Positions 22,712 through 33,258 of a stretch of DNA of 64,000 nt are shown in pieces; positions within the stretch are counted from its first letter, which is position 1; every line of letters begins with the position of its first letter. Below the pieces are notes generated by a model, which was not told the origin of the DNA, ran no database searches, and saw only the letters and a program-made list of their open reading frames with translations. The position numbers and the translations under genes are program-made. The DNA is from Gammaproteobacteria bacterium (GTDB taxonomy: Bacteria > Pseudomonadota > Gammaproteobacteria > Steroidobacterales > Woeseiaceae): positions 124,001-188,000 of the forward strand of contig JAOTZC010000002.1 of assembly GCA_029861535.1 (NCBI GenBank), read 5' to 3'.

Positions 22712-24181
22712 ATGCGGACTCGAATGACCCGAACTGGCCCGCTCGTACCGTTAATCCTTGCCCTAGTAATGCTGAGTCCAAGCGCTACCGCGCTTGAGCT
22801 GACGGATTGTCGCATCAGCGCAGGGGCCGCGTATCCGAGCATGAAGGCCCGCTGCGGAACGCTCGCCCGCCACGAGAACCCGGACGATCCAGACTCGCCG
22901 CTGCTCGACATCCGTGTCGTGGTCGTACCGGCACTGAATCTCAAACCCGAAGCCGACCCGGTCGTGCCGCTGGCCGGCGGCCCGGGACAGGGCGCCGTGC
23001 AGTTTTACGCCTCGTACGCGCATGCGTTCGAATACGTGCGCCGCAATCGCGACATTTTACTTGTGGATCAGCGCGGCACCGGCGAATCCGCGCACATGGG
23101 CTGCCCGATCGACGAGGAAATTATTTTGGGACAATTTTCGATCGAGCAGACGGTCGAATTCACGCAGGAATGCCTCGCTGAACTACCGCACGATCCACGG
23201 TATTTCACAACCAGCGTCGCGGTACACGATCTCGACGCTGTGCGCGAGGCGCTGGGTTATCCAACGTTAAACTTGTACGGCGTTTCGTACGGCAGCCGGG
23301 TCGCACAGCACTATGCTCGCCGCTATCCGAATTCGACTCGCACGATCGTGCTCGATGGCGTGGTGCCACCGCAGCTTGCACTGGGTCCAGAAATCGCAAT
23401 CGAGGCGCAAAAAGCGCTCGACAACATTTTCCGCCGTTGCGAAGAAGACGCGGACTGCCGTGATCGCTTTCCGGATTTAGCCGAATCTTTTTCGACGCTG
23501 AAGAACAAGTTGAGCGCGAAATCAGTGCGTTTACGTGTCGCTCATCCTGTTACAGGCACCGATGAGTTCCTTAGTTTCGGCAACCAGGAACTTGCCGCGG
23601 CCATTCGGCTGCTAGCGTATCATCCCAATACAATCGCAATGATCCCGCTGCTGATTTCCGAAGCTGCCGACGGGAACTATCGACCGTTGGTCGCACAATT
23701 CCAAATGACGATGCTCGATTTGTCCGAGTCCATCGCTCTCGGCATGCACAACGCGGTCATGTGTACCGAGGACGCGCCGTTCTATGACGAGTCGCGTTTC
23801 GACAAGCAAGCACTCATTGGCAGCTACCTCGGGTCCATGCAAGTCGACGCACTGACGGCCATCTGTTCTGCCTGGCCCGCCGGCCCGATCGACGATGATT
23901 TCAAAGAGCCGCTGGCCACCGACACGCCCGCGTTGTTGTTGTCTGGGGCGGCCGATCCGATTACACCACCCGCGTATGCGGACATGGCCGCGATGAATTT
24001 GCGCAGGGCATGGTTGCTGACGCTCGAACACCAGGGACACGGTCAGATTGGCGTCGGCTGCATGCCGCGCATTTTCGAGCAGTTCATTGTTGCCGCGGGT
24101 CTCGACGAGGTCGATATCGACTGCCGCGATCGCAGTTTTGTCATGCCTTTTTTTCTCGACTTTTCAGGGCCCACCCCGTGA
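22712..24181 (+). CDS. alpha/beta hydrolase, TAP-like (tripeptidyl aminopeptidase family), secreted
   Basis: LYGVSYGSRVAQHYARRYPNSTRTIVLDGVVPP; LVDQRGTGES; signal peptide. Confidence 0.87.
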   Translation: MRTRMTRTGPLVPLILALVMLSPSATALELTDCRISAGAAYPSMKARCGTLARHENPDDPDSPLLDIRVVVVPALNLKPEADPVVPLAGGPGQGAVQFYASYAHAFEYVRRNRDILLVDQRGTGESAHMGCPIDEEIILGQFSIEQTVEFTQECLAELPHDPRYFTTSVAVHDLDAVREALGYPTLNLYGVSYGSRVAQHYARRYPNSTRTIVLDGVVPPQLALGPEIAIEAQKALDNIFRRCEEDADCRDRFPDLAESFSTLKNKLSAKSVRLRVAHPVTGTDEFLSFGNQELAAAIRLLAYHPNTIAMIPLLISEAADGNYRPLVAQFQMTMLDLSESIALGMHNAVMCTEDAPFYDESRFDKQALIGSYLGSMQVDALTAICSAWPAGPIDDDFKEPLATDTPALLLSGAADPITPPAYADMAAMNLRRAWLLTLEHQGHGQIGVGCMPRIFEQFIVAAGLDEVDIDCRDRSFVMPFFLDFSGPTP

Positions 24182-24906
24182 TTAAGATCGCTGGCCTTAG
24201 TAAGTCTTTCGGCAATGTGCACGCCGTGCGGGGCGTAAGTTTTGAGGCGTCGGACGGCAAGATCACCGGGCTGCTTGGCCCAAACGGCGCGGGTAAATCG
24301 ACCACACTGCGGGTGCTGTACACGGTGCTGAAGCCGGATGAGGGTGCTGCCAGCATCGACGGTCACGATGTCGTCGACAACAGTCTGGATGCTCGGCGGG
24401 TTACCGGCGCGTTGCCGCATGGTGCCGGTTTATACCCGCATTTGACTGCGCGTGAAAACATCGCCTACTACGCGAGCCTGTGTGGCCTTCAGCGTAAAGA
24501 TATTCCACAAAAGGTCGACAGCATCATCGAGTTGCTCGAAATTCAAGACTTCGCTCATCGCCGTACCAAAGGCTTTTCACACGGTCAGCGCACCAAGGTC
24601 GCCCTGGCACGAGCACTAGTGCACGATCCACAAAACGTCATCCTAGATGAGCCGTCGAACGGTCTGGACGTCATGGCGACGCGTTCGCTTCGAGATTTAA
24701 TACTCAAGCTCAAAGACACAGGGCGCTGCGTGCTGTTTTCAAGCCATGTGATGCAGGAAGTTGCAGCGTTGTGCGACGACATCGTCATCATCGCTAACGG
24801 ACAGGTTGCGATCGACGATTCGGCCGACGGCATTCGCGAAAAGACCGGCTGCAACGACTTAGAAGATGCGTTCGTCGAAGCGATCCAAATGGTGGCGCGG
24901 GACTAA
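24178..24906 (+). CDS. ABC transporter ATP-binding protein (NatA-like)
   Basis: LLGPNGAGKSTTLR, SHGQRTKVALARALVHDP; GTG start overlapping upstream stop. Confidence 0.9.
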   Translation: MIKIAGLSKSFGNVHAVRGVSFEASDGKITGLLGPNGAGKSTTLRVLYTVLKPDEGAASIDGHDVVDNSLDARRVTGALPHGAGLYPHLTARENIAYYASLCGLQRKDIPQKVDSIIELLEIQDFAHRRTKGFSHGQRTKVALARALVHDPQNVILDEPSNGLDVMATRSLRDLILKLKDTGRCVLFSSHVMQEVAALCDDIVIIANGQVAIDDSADGIREKTGCNDLEDAFVEAIQMVARD

Positions 24907-26084
24907 TGCGTACTCTATTCACGGTCTTTCGCAAAGAAGTGGTCGATAATTTTCGCGATCGTCGCACGATGGCATCGGCGCTGTTGATGGGGCCACTGTT
25001 TGGGCCGATTCTGTTTGCGTTCGTTATTAACCTGTCGGTTGAACGCTCATTGTCCGACGTCGAGAAATCGCTTGAAGTCCCGATACTTGGCGTGGAGCAT
25101 GCGCCCAATCTCGTGCGTTACCTCGAAAGCAAGAATCTCGACATTATTGCTGGGCCTGAAACTCGCGAACTGGCGATCGAAGCGGTTACTGCCGGCATTC
25201 ACGATATTGTCGTCGTGATCCCGGAAAATTTCGGTGCGCAGCTTACTGATGCGATGCCCGCAAGGATCGAATTGATTTCCGACCAGGCCAATACGACGGC
25301 CGATCGCGATGCGCGGCGGGTACGCAACGCGCTCAGAAATTACAATGACGAGTTGGCGACGATCCGATTATTAGCCCGCGGTGTCAGCCCGCTGGTGCTG
25401 CGGCCGCTAAACATCGACGACGTAGATGTCTCAACAGCGTCCGGGCGGTCCGGTATCTTGCTCGGCATGATGAGCTATTTTTTCTTATTTGCAATGTTGA
25501 TGGGCGGTATGTATCTGGCGATCGACACGACCGCCGGCGAGCGAGAACGAGGATCACTCGAACCTTTGCTAACCCTGCCGGTAACTCGCGATAAGCTGAT
25601 CCTTGGCAAAATTATCGCTACCTGCGTATTCATGGCGCTGTCACTAATGCTTAGCCTGACATCGTTTTTCTTCGCGCTGAAATTCATGCCGCTGGAGGAA
25701 CTTGGCATGACGCCGAATTTCGGCCCGGACGTTGTTGGCAAGTCGTTTCTGTTGCTAGCACCTTTTATACTGATCGGCGCATCGGTCATGACGCTCGTTG
25801 CCTCATTCACAAAAAGCTATAAAGAAGCGCAAACCTGGCTTAGTGTCGTTCTACTTGCGCCGACGCTGCCGATTCTTATCGTCAGCCTCTTGACGCTGAG
25901 GCCGCGGCTTGAATTCATGTTTATTCCCAGCCTGAGCCAGCACTTATTGCTGATTGATTTGATCAAAAACGAGCCCGTAAATACTGCGCACCTCGCGATC
26001 TCGGTCACCAGCACGCTGCTATTCGGCGCAATGTTGACCTGGCTGTGCGCCCGCCTGTACCGGCGTGAAGGCCTGCTGGTTTAG
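24906..26084 (+). CDS. ABC-2 type transporter permease (NatB-like)
   Basis: 392 aa with C-terminal TM segments; DTTAGERERGSLEPLLTLPVTR. Confidence 0.9.
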   Translation: MRTLFTVFRKEVVDNFRDRRTMASALLMGPLFGPILFAFVINLSVERSLSDVEKSLEVPILGVEHAPNLVRYLESKNLDIIAGPETRELAIEAVTAGIHDIVVVIPENFGAQLTDAMPARIELISDQANTTADRDARRVRNALRNYNDELATIRLLARGVSPLVLRPLNIDDVDVSTASGRSGILLGMMSYFFLFAMLMGGMYLAIDTTAGERERGSLEPLLTLPVTRDKLILGKIIATCVFMALSLMLSLTSFFFALKFMPLEELGMTPNFGPDVVGKSFLLLAPFILIGASVMTLVASFTKSYKEAQTWLSVVLLAPTLPILIVSLLTLRPRLEFMFIPSLSQHLLLIDLIKNEPVNTAHLAISVTSTLLFGAMLTWLCARLYRREGLLV

Positions 26085-26156
26085 CGGATCGCATTCGCAT
26101 ATTGACAATTGCCGTCGTTCGCCCAAGATGTAGGGCCCGGCGATAATTACAAAACT

Positions 26157-27824
26157 ATGGCCATATTCTCTGAGCTCCGCCGTCGCAACATACCGCAAGT
26201 TGCTTTTGTCTACGTCGTAGGTGCTGCGCTGGTGTATTGGCTCGGCGTCGTCGTGCAAACACAGCTCGATTTGCCGTGGTGGACAAACAGGCTCATTGCG
26301 ACAGTGTTAGTTATCGGCCTTCCTCTCGCGCTGATCTTCGCCTGGGTCTACGAGATTACGCCGAGCGGCTTAAAAAAGGCCGTCGATGTCGACCAGACAC
26401 AATCGATAGTCTTTAAGACCGGTCAAAAACTCAATGCGGCGCTTGCGGTTCTGGTCGTGCTTGCCGGCGTTGCGATGGTAGCCGATCGCCTTTTGCCGGA
26501 GCTCGCGGTCGTCGAGCCGCCGCCGGTGCCCGAGCGAGTGTTCGACGCCCCGGTCGGTGACAAGGTTCCGGCGGAGATTCGTAGCTTTACACTTGATAAT
26601 GGCCTGCAAATTATCGTTTGGCCTGACCACGACATTCCGAATGTCGTCATGTACAACTTCATTCGCGCCGGGGGTCGAAATGAATACCCCGGCATTACCG
26701 GGCTGGCACATTTCTTCGAACACATGATGTTCAACGGCACCGAAAACCTGGAACCGGGCGAATTCGATCGCGTCATGGAAGCGGCCGGCGGCGCCAACAA
26801 TGCTTATACGAGCAACGATATCACCGCCTATATGGACTGGTTTCCGCGCAGTGCGCTTGACACGATTTTCAATTTAGAGGCGGATCGACTCGCGAATCTG
26901 TTATTCACTCCTGAGGTCGTCGAAAGTGAGCGCGGCGTTGTCTCCTCGGAACGCGGTCGTCGTGTCGACAATGACAATTTCGGCAAGCTTTATGAGCAAA
27001 TGAGGGCGACCGCTTTTGTGGCGCACCCTTATCAGTTTCCGGTACTCGGCTGGCCGTCGGACATCGCCGCATGGACGCAGCTCGACCTCGAAACTTTCTA
27101 CCGCATCTACTACGCACCGAACAATTGCACGATGGTGTTTTCTGGCGATGTGACGCCGGAAGAGATCTATTCACTGGCGGAGGAATACTTCGCCGACATT
27201 CCGGCGCAACAAGCGCCCGCCGCTGTACGCACTGTTGAGCCGGATCAGTTAGGCACTCGCCGCCTCACTCTCGAGGCGCCGGCACAGACTCCGTTACTGC
27301 ATATGGCATTCCATGCTGGCAGCGCAACCGACCCGGAGACACTGCCGTTGGAGCTGCTGCTGCATATTCTGGTTGGCGGCGACTCCTCGCGATTGCATCG
27401 TTTGCTGGTCGAAGAGCTCCAAGTGGCGATTTCGGTGGGGGGCTTTCAACGCGAGGGCTTCGATCCCAGCCTCGTGTATTTCTACCTGACCTTGCCACCG
27501 GGCGGAGACCCGGCGGTCGTCGAGGCGCGCGTCATGCAGGCACTCAACGAAGTTGCCACGGAGGGAGTTAGCGACGCCGAGCTCATGAAAGCGCGCAACA
27601 TCATTCTCGCGGACTTCTGGCGTGAGATGGCAACGATTGATGGTAAGGCATCGTCGCTCGGTAACTTCGAAGTTTTCCACGGTAACTATGAAAAATTGTT
27701 CGACCTGCCGTCCGACATCGAAAATATCAGCAACGATGCTTTGCGTGACGTCGCCGCGAAGGTGTTTCGCAGCAACAATGCAACGATCGGCATGCTGATT
27801 CCGCCCACTGAGGACGCAGAGTGA
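26157..27824 (+). CDS. M16 family zinc protease with an N-terminal two/three-TM 'ELRRRN' domain
   Basis: MAIFSELRRRNIPQVAFVYVVGAALVYWLG...ALIFAWVYEITPSGLKK followed by HFFEH (HxxEH) M16 motif; single ORF. Confidence 0.92.
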   Translation: MAIFSELRRRNIPQVAFVYVVGAALVYWLGVVVQTQLDLPWWTNRLIATVLVIGLPLALIFAWVYEITPSGLKKAVDVDQTQSIVFKTGQKLNAALAVLVVLAGVAMVADRLLPELAVVEPPPVPERVFDAPVGDKVPAEIRSFTLDNGLQIIVWPDHDIPNVVMYNFIRAGGRNEYPGITGLAHFFEHMMFNGTENLEPGEFDRVMEAAGGANNAYTSNDITAYMDWFPRSALDTIFNLEADRLANLLFTPEVVESERGVVSSERGRRVDNDNFGKLYEQMRATAFVAHPYQFPVLGWPSDIAAWTQLDLETFYRIYYAPNNCTMVFSGDVTPEEIYSLAEEYFADIPAQQAPAAVRTVEPDQLGTRRLTLEAPAQTPLLHMAFHAGSATDPETLPLELLLHILVGGDSSRLHRLLVEELQVAISVGGFQREGFDPSLVYFYLTLPPGGDPAVVEARVMQALNEVATEGVSDAELMKARNIILADFWREMATIDGKASSLGNFEVFHGNYEKLFDLPSDIENISNDALRDVAAKVFRSNNATIGMLIPPTEDAE

Positions 27825-29224
27825 TGTTTACGTCACGCATCGTATGTGCGCTCTTTTGCTGCGGATCGTGGGGTCTCGCGCTGGCGCAGGGGGTCACTCT
27901 TCCGGCCACCGAGCGCGTTGTGCTCGAAAACGGCACAGTACTGATATTGAACGAGAAGCCAGATGTACCGATGATCGGCGTACAGGCCGTCTTGCGCGGC
28001 GGCGCCGTAGCCGATCCGGACGGCAAGAGCGGGCTGGCGAGTCTGTTTGCGGCGCTGATCGAAAAAGGTGCGGGTGAACGCGATTCGGCGGCGTTCGCGG
28101 AAGCCATCGACGCGGTCGGCGGCAGCTTATCGGCACGTGCCGGCCTCGAAGGCATCACGATCTCGGGCGATTTCCTCGCCCGTGATGTTGACTTAATGCT
28201 CCAGCTGCTTGCCGACATGCTGATGCGCCCGTCGCTCAAGCGCGCAGAGCTCGATAAGCTACGTGCGCGCTCGATCAACTTTATTCTCGCCGCCAAGGAC
28301 TCGAACCCCGGTGACTTGATGCCGATCTACGCCGGCGGGTTTTTGTTCGGCGATCATCCTTACGGCAATTCGGTGGCCGGTAATGAAACATCGCTTGCGG
28401 CAATCTCGCATCGCGACGTATTGCGTTACTACGAACAACAGGTCGGCGGGGACCGCCTAATCATTTCGGTCTCGGGTTACTTCGATGCCGCTGACATGCG
28501 CGACCGCCTGACCGCGGCGTTCGCGGACTGGCGGGCAGCAAGTGGCGAGATGGCCGAGGTGGCCGCATTGGAACTACAAACGGGGCGGCGTGTGCTGTTG
28601 ATCGACAAGCCGGGCGCGACACAGACTTATTTCTGGATTGGCAACGTTGGCGTAGCGCGTAACTACGAACATCGCCCCGACCTTGACATCGCAAACACGG
28701 TTTTTGGCGGCCGGTTTACATCGATGCTGAATACGGCGCTGCGCATCGAGTCCGGCCTGACCTATGGCGCGAGCTCTCGTCTGCTGCGGCCGTCCAAACC
28801 AGGATCGATTGGCATCAGTTCGTACACGGCCACGGACACCACCGTCGAGGCGATCGACATGGCACTTGGCATTCTCGGCCAGCTGCGCGATACCGGCATT
28901 GCTGAGGACATGATTAGCTCCGCACGCAACTATGTTCTTGGTCAGTTCCCGATGCGACTCGAAACCGCCACTCAGCTCGCGGCGCAGTTCGCTGTGTTGG
29001 AGGCCTACGGCTTGACAAACAGTTACATCGACGACTACGGCGCCGCAATAAGCGCCGTCACCGTCGAGTCAATTACTGCCGTCATCGATGCCGTCTATCC
29101 GCAGCACGATGACCTGGTGTTTGTGCTGCTCGGCGACGCCGCATCGATACGCGAGACGGCAGCAAATTACGGCCCCATGACCGAAATGTCGATCACGGAA
29201 CCGCGATTTCGTCCATCACAGTAG
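27821..29224 (+). CDS. M16 family peptidase-like protein lacking HxxEH (probable non-catalytic partner)
   Basis: LENGTVLILNEKPDVPMIGVQAVLRGGA; GLASLFAALIEKGAG at the expected HxxEH position; 4-bp overlap with previous gene. Confidence 0.88.
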   Translation: MMFTSRIVCALFCCGSWGLALAQGVTLPATERVVLENGTVLILNEKPDVPMIGVQAVLRGGAVADPDGKSGLASLFAALIEKGAGERDSAAFAEAIDAVGGSLSARAGLEGITISGDFLARDVDLMLQLLADMLMRPSLKRAELDKLRARSINFILAAKDSNPGDLMPIYAGGFLFGDHPYGNSVAGNETSLAAISHRDVLRYYEQQVGGDRLIISVSGYFDAADMRDRLTAAFADWRAASGEMAEVAALELQTGRRVLLIDKPGATQTYFWIGNVGVARNYEHRPDLDIANTVFGGRFTSMLNTALRIESGLTYGASSRLLRPSKPGSIGISSYTATDTTVEAIDMALGILGQLRDTGIAEDMISSARNYVLGQFPMRLETATQLAAQFAVLEAYGLTNSYIDDYGAAISAVTVESITAVIDAVYPQHDDLVFVLLGDAASIRETAANYGPMTEMSITEPRFRPSQ

Positions 29225-29230
29225 CGGCGC

Positions 29231-29800
29231 TCAGTCGAAGAACACCCGCGCGCCAATGCCGTAATTCCTAACGTCGTCGCCCGCGCCGACTTCGAAACCG
29301 ATTGCGACGCTGTCAGTGAATTTGTACCAGGCCTCACCACGAACTGACGTGTCATCATTGAGGCTGTCGAGATCGACGTAGTCAACGAAGGCGGCGAGTT
29401 CGATTCGGTCCGCCGCCAAGCCGCGCAGGCCCAGCGACGCACTGTAGCCGTCATCATCGAACGAAAAACCCTGCGTGCTGGCGTCGAAGCGCGCATACGC
29501 AAGTTCGGCAACGAAATCGAGATTGTTGCTCAATGCGGTGTGAAAGCCGCCGCCGACTAGCAGTTCGTCAATATCCACATCAAAATCTAACTCGGTCGAG
29601 TCGAAGCTTGCGAATACGTGCCAAACGTCGCCGACCTCGAATGACCCGGCGATGCCGAAACCATCACCATCGACGTCAACAAATGAGTCGTCGATATCGA
29701 TACGCTGATAGCTGCCCTCGATATAGTTGTAACTCGGCCCATCTGCCATTGCCGGCGCGACAAACGCCAATAGTGCTACTGCCGTTATCGAACGAATCAT
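29231..29800 (-). CDS. Predicted outer-membrane beta-barrel protein
   Basis: MIRSITAVALLAFVAPAMADG signal peptide; alternating Y/D-rich strands, C-terminal ARVFFD; ORF track start (29992) is further upstream. Confidence 0.65.
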   Translation of the reverse strand: MIRSITAVALLAFVAPAMADGPSYNYIEGSYQRIDIDDSFVDVDGDGFGIAGSFEVGDVWHVFASFDSTELDFDVDIDELLVGGGFHTALSNNLDFVAELAYARFDASTQGFSFDDDGYSASLGLRGLAADRIELAAFVDYVDLDSLNDDTSVRGEAWYKFTDSVAIGFEVGAGDDVRNYGIGARVFFD

Positions 29801-29901
29801 AATGTACTCCTTCATGCTTTTTGCCCAAGCGGATCGTGGCCTGCATAGGATGCACAGAAATGATGTACGGCAGATGAATAGCTGATGCTTATGTAATGCC
29901 G

Positions 29902-31233
29902 CTATTTGCCAATACAAAACGACGAAAAGATTTGCCCGAGCAGATCGTCTGACGAGACGGCTCCAGTAATTTCGCCCAAGCTTTTCGCGCATAAACGCAA
30001 CTCTTCCGCCAGCAACTCGCCGGCTCGGCTTTTCTCTAGCGCTTCTTTGCCCGCTGCAAAATGCGTTGCCGCAAGCTGCAACGCATCGACGTGCCGGCGC
30101 CTCGCCGTAAACGCGCCCTCACCTAAATTGCTGTAACCCGCGAGCTCTCGCAGGTGTTCTCGTAAGCGGTCAATGCCATCACCGGTTTTCGCGGACAATG
30201 ACACGACAGTGTTACTCCCGTGCTCGACAGTGCCGGTAAGGTCGCTCTTGTTACGTACAACGAGCACCGGAATTCCGTCGGGTATGTTTTCGGAAATTTC
30301 ACCGGGTTCGGTATCGGTCGCATCCTGAACCCACATTACTGCGTCCGCGTTTCGCATTGCCTCACGTGCTCGTCGAATACCTTCTTGTTCGACAACGTCG
30401 GGGTTGTCGCGCAGGCCGGCGGTATCGATAAGCTCAACCGAAAGGCCGTCCAAGTTGATTTGTTCACGCAAAATATCCCGAGTCGTTCCAGCAACTTCGG
30501 TGACGATGGCCGTCTCCTCTCCGCTCAGTCGGTTCATCAGGCTCGACTTACCGGCATTCGGTTTTCCGACCAATACGACCTGGTATCCGTCTCGTAGCAC
30601 ACGGCCCACGGTTGCGCTGGTCAATAACTCAGAAAAAGTCTTGTCGCAATCGTCGAGGCGATCGAGCAATGCCTTGTCCGACAAAAAATCAATCTCTTCT
30701 TCCGGGAAATCGATCGCCGCTTCGACATGCATACGAAGCTTGGTCACTTTCGCGACCAGCGTGTTGACAGCCGCCGAGAACTCCCCGGACAGCGATCGCA
30801 ACGCGGCGCGCGCGGCTTGTGATGTGCCGCTCTTAATCAAGTCGGCGATGGCTTCAGCCTGTGCAAGGTCAAGTTTGTTGTTCAAGAACGCGCGTTTGGA
30901 GAACTCGCCGGGCTCCGCACGGCGGGCACCGAGCGCGACCGCCGTATCGATCAGCATGGCCATGACGACCGGACCGCCATGACCATGCAATTCGATTACG
31001 TCTTCGCCGGTAAACGAACGTGGCGCGGGAAAGTACAACGCAATGCCGGTGTCGACAGCATCGCCATCGGGCGCCTTGAACGAACGCAACGTCGCAACCC
31101 GCGGCTCCGGCAGGCAACCCAAAATACGCTGGCCGATGCTGCCGGCATCCGCGCCGGAAATTCTGACGATGCCAACGCCGCCGACACCCGCTGGTGTGGC
31201 CGTTGAAACAATGGTGTCGTCTGTTGACGTCAT
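29902..31233 (-). CDS. mnmE: tRNA modification GTPase MnmE (TrmE)
   Basis: MTSTDDTIVSTATPAGVGGVGIVRISG; GKPNAGKSSLMN; C-terminal FCIGK. Confidence 0.97.
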   Translation of the reverse strand: MTSTDDTIVSTATPAGVGGVGIVRISGADAGSIGQRILGCLPEPRVATLRSFKAPDGDAVDTGIALYFPAPRSFTGEDVIELHGHGGPVVMAMLIDTAVALGARRAEPGEFSKRAFLNNKLDLAQAEAIADLIKSGTSQAARAALRSLSGEFSAAVNTLVAKVTKLRMHVEAAIDFPEEEIDFLSDKALLDRLDDCDKTFSELLTSATVGRVLRDGYQVVLVGKPNAGKSSLMNRLSGEETAIVTEVAGTTRDILREQINLDGLSVELIDTAGLRDNPDVVEQEGIRRAREAMRNADAVMWVQDATDTEPGEISENIPDGIPVLVVRNKSDLTGTVEHGSNTVVSLSAKTGDGIDRLREHLRELAGYSNLGEGAFTARRRHVDALQLAATHFAAGKEALEKSRAGELLAEELRLCAKSLGEITGAVSSDDLLGQIFSSFCIGK

Positions 31234-31517
31234 AGTCGCAATGAAAACATAGGTGGGCTGATGTTGCAGAACGAAGGCACTGCACTGTGGCGTTTCGCGG
31301 CCTTGCACGCCTTGTGTTAAGTGTTTGATTGTAAACACGGATAAGCAAAGAATCAGACAAGCATCAGGCCCTGCTCAGCCTTCAGGCGCGCAAATTTGCG
31401 ACAAAACACCGTAGCGGTAAACGCCGCCGATGTGTTTTAGCTTTTTGAGGTTTGACGCGTATGGACGAGGTATTTTCGACGCTGGCCGGTCTCCACCACC
31501 TGCTGCCTGATCAGCCG

Positions 31518-33254
31518 CTAGCTATCGTCTTTGCTGTCGGCTTTGGGCTTCTTTTTCTTGCCGCCCTTCTTGGCCTTGGCTTCTGCGTGGACCACCTTGT
31601 TGATGTTCCACTGCTGCGCAATCGACAGCAATGTGTTGGTGACCCAATAGAGCACGAGGCCTGACGGGAAAAATGCGAAAAACCCCGTGAACATGACCGG
31701 CATGATTTGCATGACTTTTGCCTGCACCGGATCTGCCGGTGCTGGATTCAGCTTTTGCTGAAACAACATCGCCGCACCCATGATCAGCGGCAAGATGAAG
31801 TACGGGTCCCGCGACGAAAGATCGGTAATCCAAAGCGCAAACGGCGCCTGCCGCATCTCAACCGATTCAACCAGCACCCAATAGAACGCGAGGAAGAATG
31901 GCATTTGAATAAGAATAGGCAAGCAACCCGCCGCCGGGTTGATCTTCTCGCGTTTGTACAGATCCATCATGGCCTGCGACAACGCCTGACGATCATCCTT
32001 GTAGCGGTCCTGCAGTGCTTTCATGCGCGGTTGAATCTCGCGCATCTTGGCCATCGATCGACCGGACGACTCGGTTAGTTTGTAGAACACACCTTTAATC
32101 AGAATTGTCACGCCGATGATCGACCAGCCCCAGTTGCCTACAAACTTGTGGATCCATGACAGCAACCAGAACATCGGCTGCGACAGAATCGTCAGCCACC
32201 CGTAGTCGACGCTGAGTTTGAGTTTGGGGTGCACCTTTTCGAGCTGCGATTGCAATTTGGGGCCAACGAATAGCGCCCGCCTAAAACTCGCAGTCTGTGC
32301 TGGACCGATTGCTTGCGGTGCACTTATAACGCTCGCTGTTAAGCGGTTGCCATCAACGCGCGCCTGGAAAATGTTGGTCGCTGGTTCATCGGGAACGATC
32401 GCGACCATGAAATGATGCTGGATGGACGCATACCAACCATCCTCACTGGTGAAGTTGACCGGCCCGTCGTCTAGAAGATCATCGCGCTTTAGCTTGTCGG
32501 CTTTACTGCCGTCGTAAATCAGCGCGCCATCGAAGGAATACGAATCGACATTGAACATCGATCGTTCCTGGGTGAACGAGCGCTTGACAAGCTGCGTAAC
32601 CTGATCGCCCCGCCATACGGCATCGCCACCATTAGTGACATTTTGCTCAAGCGCTATTACATAGCTGCCGCGGCTAAACACAAAGCGTTTTTCAAAATCG
32701 ACGCCTGCGTCATTAGTCCACGTAAGCGGCACAACCAGAGTATCTTCACCATTAAGCTCGTAGCTTGTTTTTGCCGCATCGAAAACCGTTGCAGCACCCG
32801 GCGCAGATGTGCCCTCACCCTTGCCGCGCAGCCAGCTGCGAATTTGCCCGAAGTTCTCTTCGCCGCTGTCGAGCAACATAACTTTCGTATCCGGCATGTC
32901 TTTCGCCACCGGATAGTTGAGCATTTTTGCTTGCGTGACTGTACCGCCGAGCGTGTTAATTACGATTTCAAAAACATCGGTTCGTACCGTAATACGCTCG
33001 GCATCGTCCTCGACCGCGGCATCGGCAACAGTGATCGGCGCTTGGGGATCGACCGTTGGCAGCTCGCTAAGGTCTTCGTCCAGGTCCGGCAGACTATCGA
33101 GGTCGGCCGGCGCGTCGCTCACCGGCAATGCGGCCTCCCCCGGCGCGGCGTTAGGCTCGGGCGGCGGCGGTGCATGATCTTGCATCCACGTTTGCCAGGT
33201 CAGATACACCATAAAGGCGAACAGGCCCCAGATGATTAGTCTTTGGTTGTCCAT
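31518..33254 (-). CDS. yidC: Membrane protein insertase YidC
   Basis: MDNQRLIIWGLFAFMVYLTWQ; C-terminal 60KD_IMP domain; KKGGKKKK tail. Confidence 0.97.
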   Translation of the reverse strand: MDNQRLIIWGLFAFMVYLTWQTWMQDHAPPPPEPNAAPGEAALPVSDAPADLDSLPDLDEDLSELPTVDPQAPITVADAAVEDDAERITVRTDVFEIVINTLGGTVTQAKMLNYPVAKDMPDTKVMLLDSGEENFGQIRSWLRGKGEGTSAPGAATVFDAAKTSYELNGEDTLVVPLTWTNDAGVDFEKRFVFSRGSYVIALEQNVTNGGDAVWRGDQVTQLVKRSFTQERSMFNVDSYSFDGALIYDGSKADKLKRDDLLDDGPVNFTSEDGWYASIQHHFMVAIVPDEPATNIFQARVDGNRLTASVISAPQAIGPAQTASFRRALFVGPKLQSQLEKVHPKLKLSVDYGWLTILSQPMFWLLSWIHKFVGNWGWSIIGVTILIKGVFYKLTESSGRSMAKMREIQPRMKALQDRYKDDRQALSQAMMDLYKREKINPAAGCLPILIQMPFFLAFYWVLVESVEMRQAPFALWITDLSSRDPYFILPLIMGAAMLFQQKLNPAPADPVQAKVMQIMPVMFTGFFAFFPSGLVLYWVTNTLLSIAQQWNINKVVHAEAKAKKGGKKKKPKADSKDDS

Positions 33255-33258
33255 ACCC

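Noticed and set aside
31387-31400. Short palindrome CGCAAATTTGCG upstream of mnmE
   Set aside because: Too short and isolated to assign a function; may be chance.
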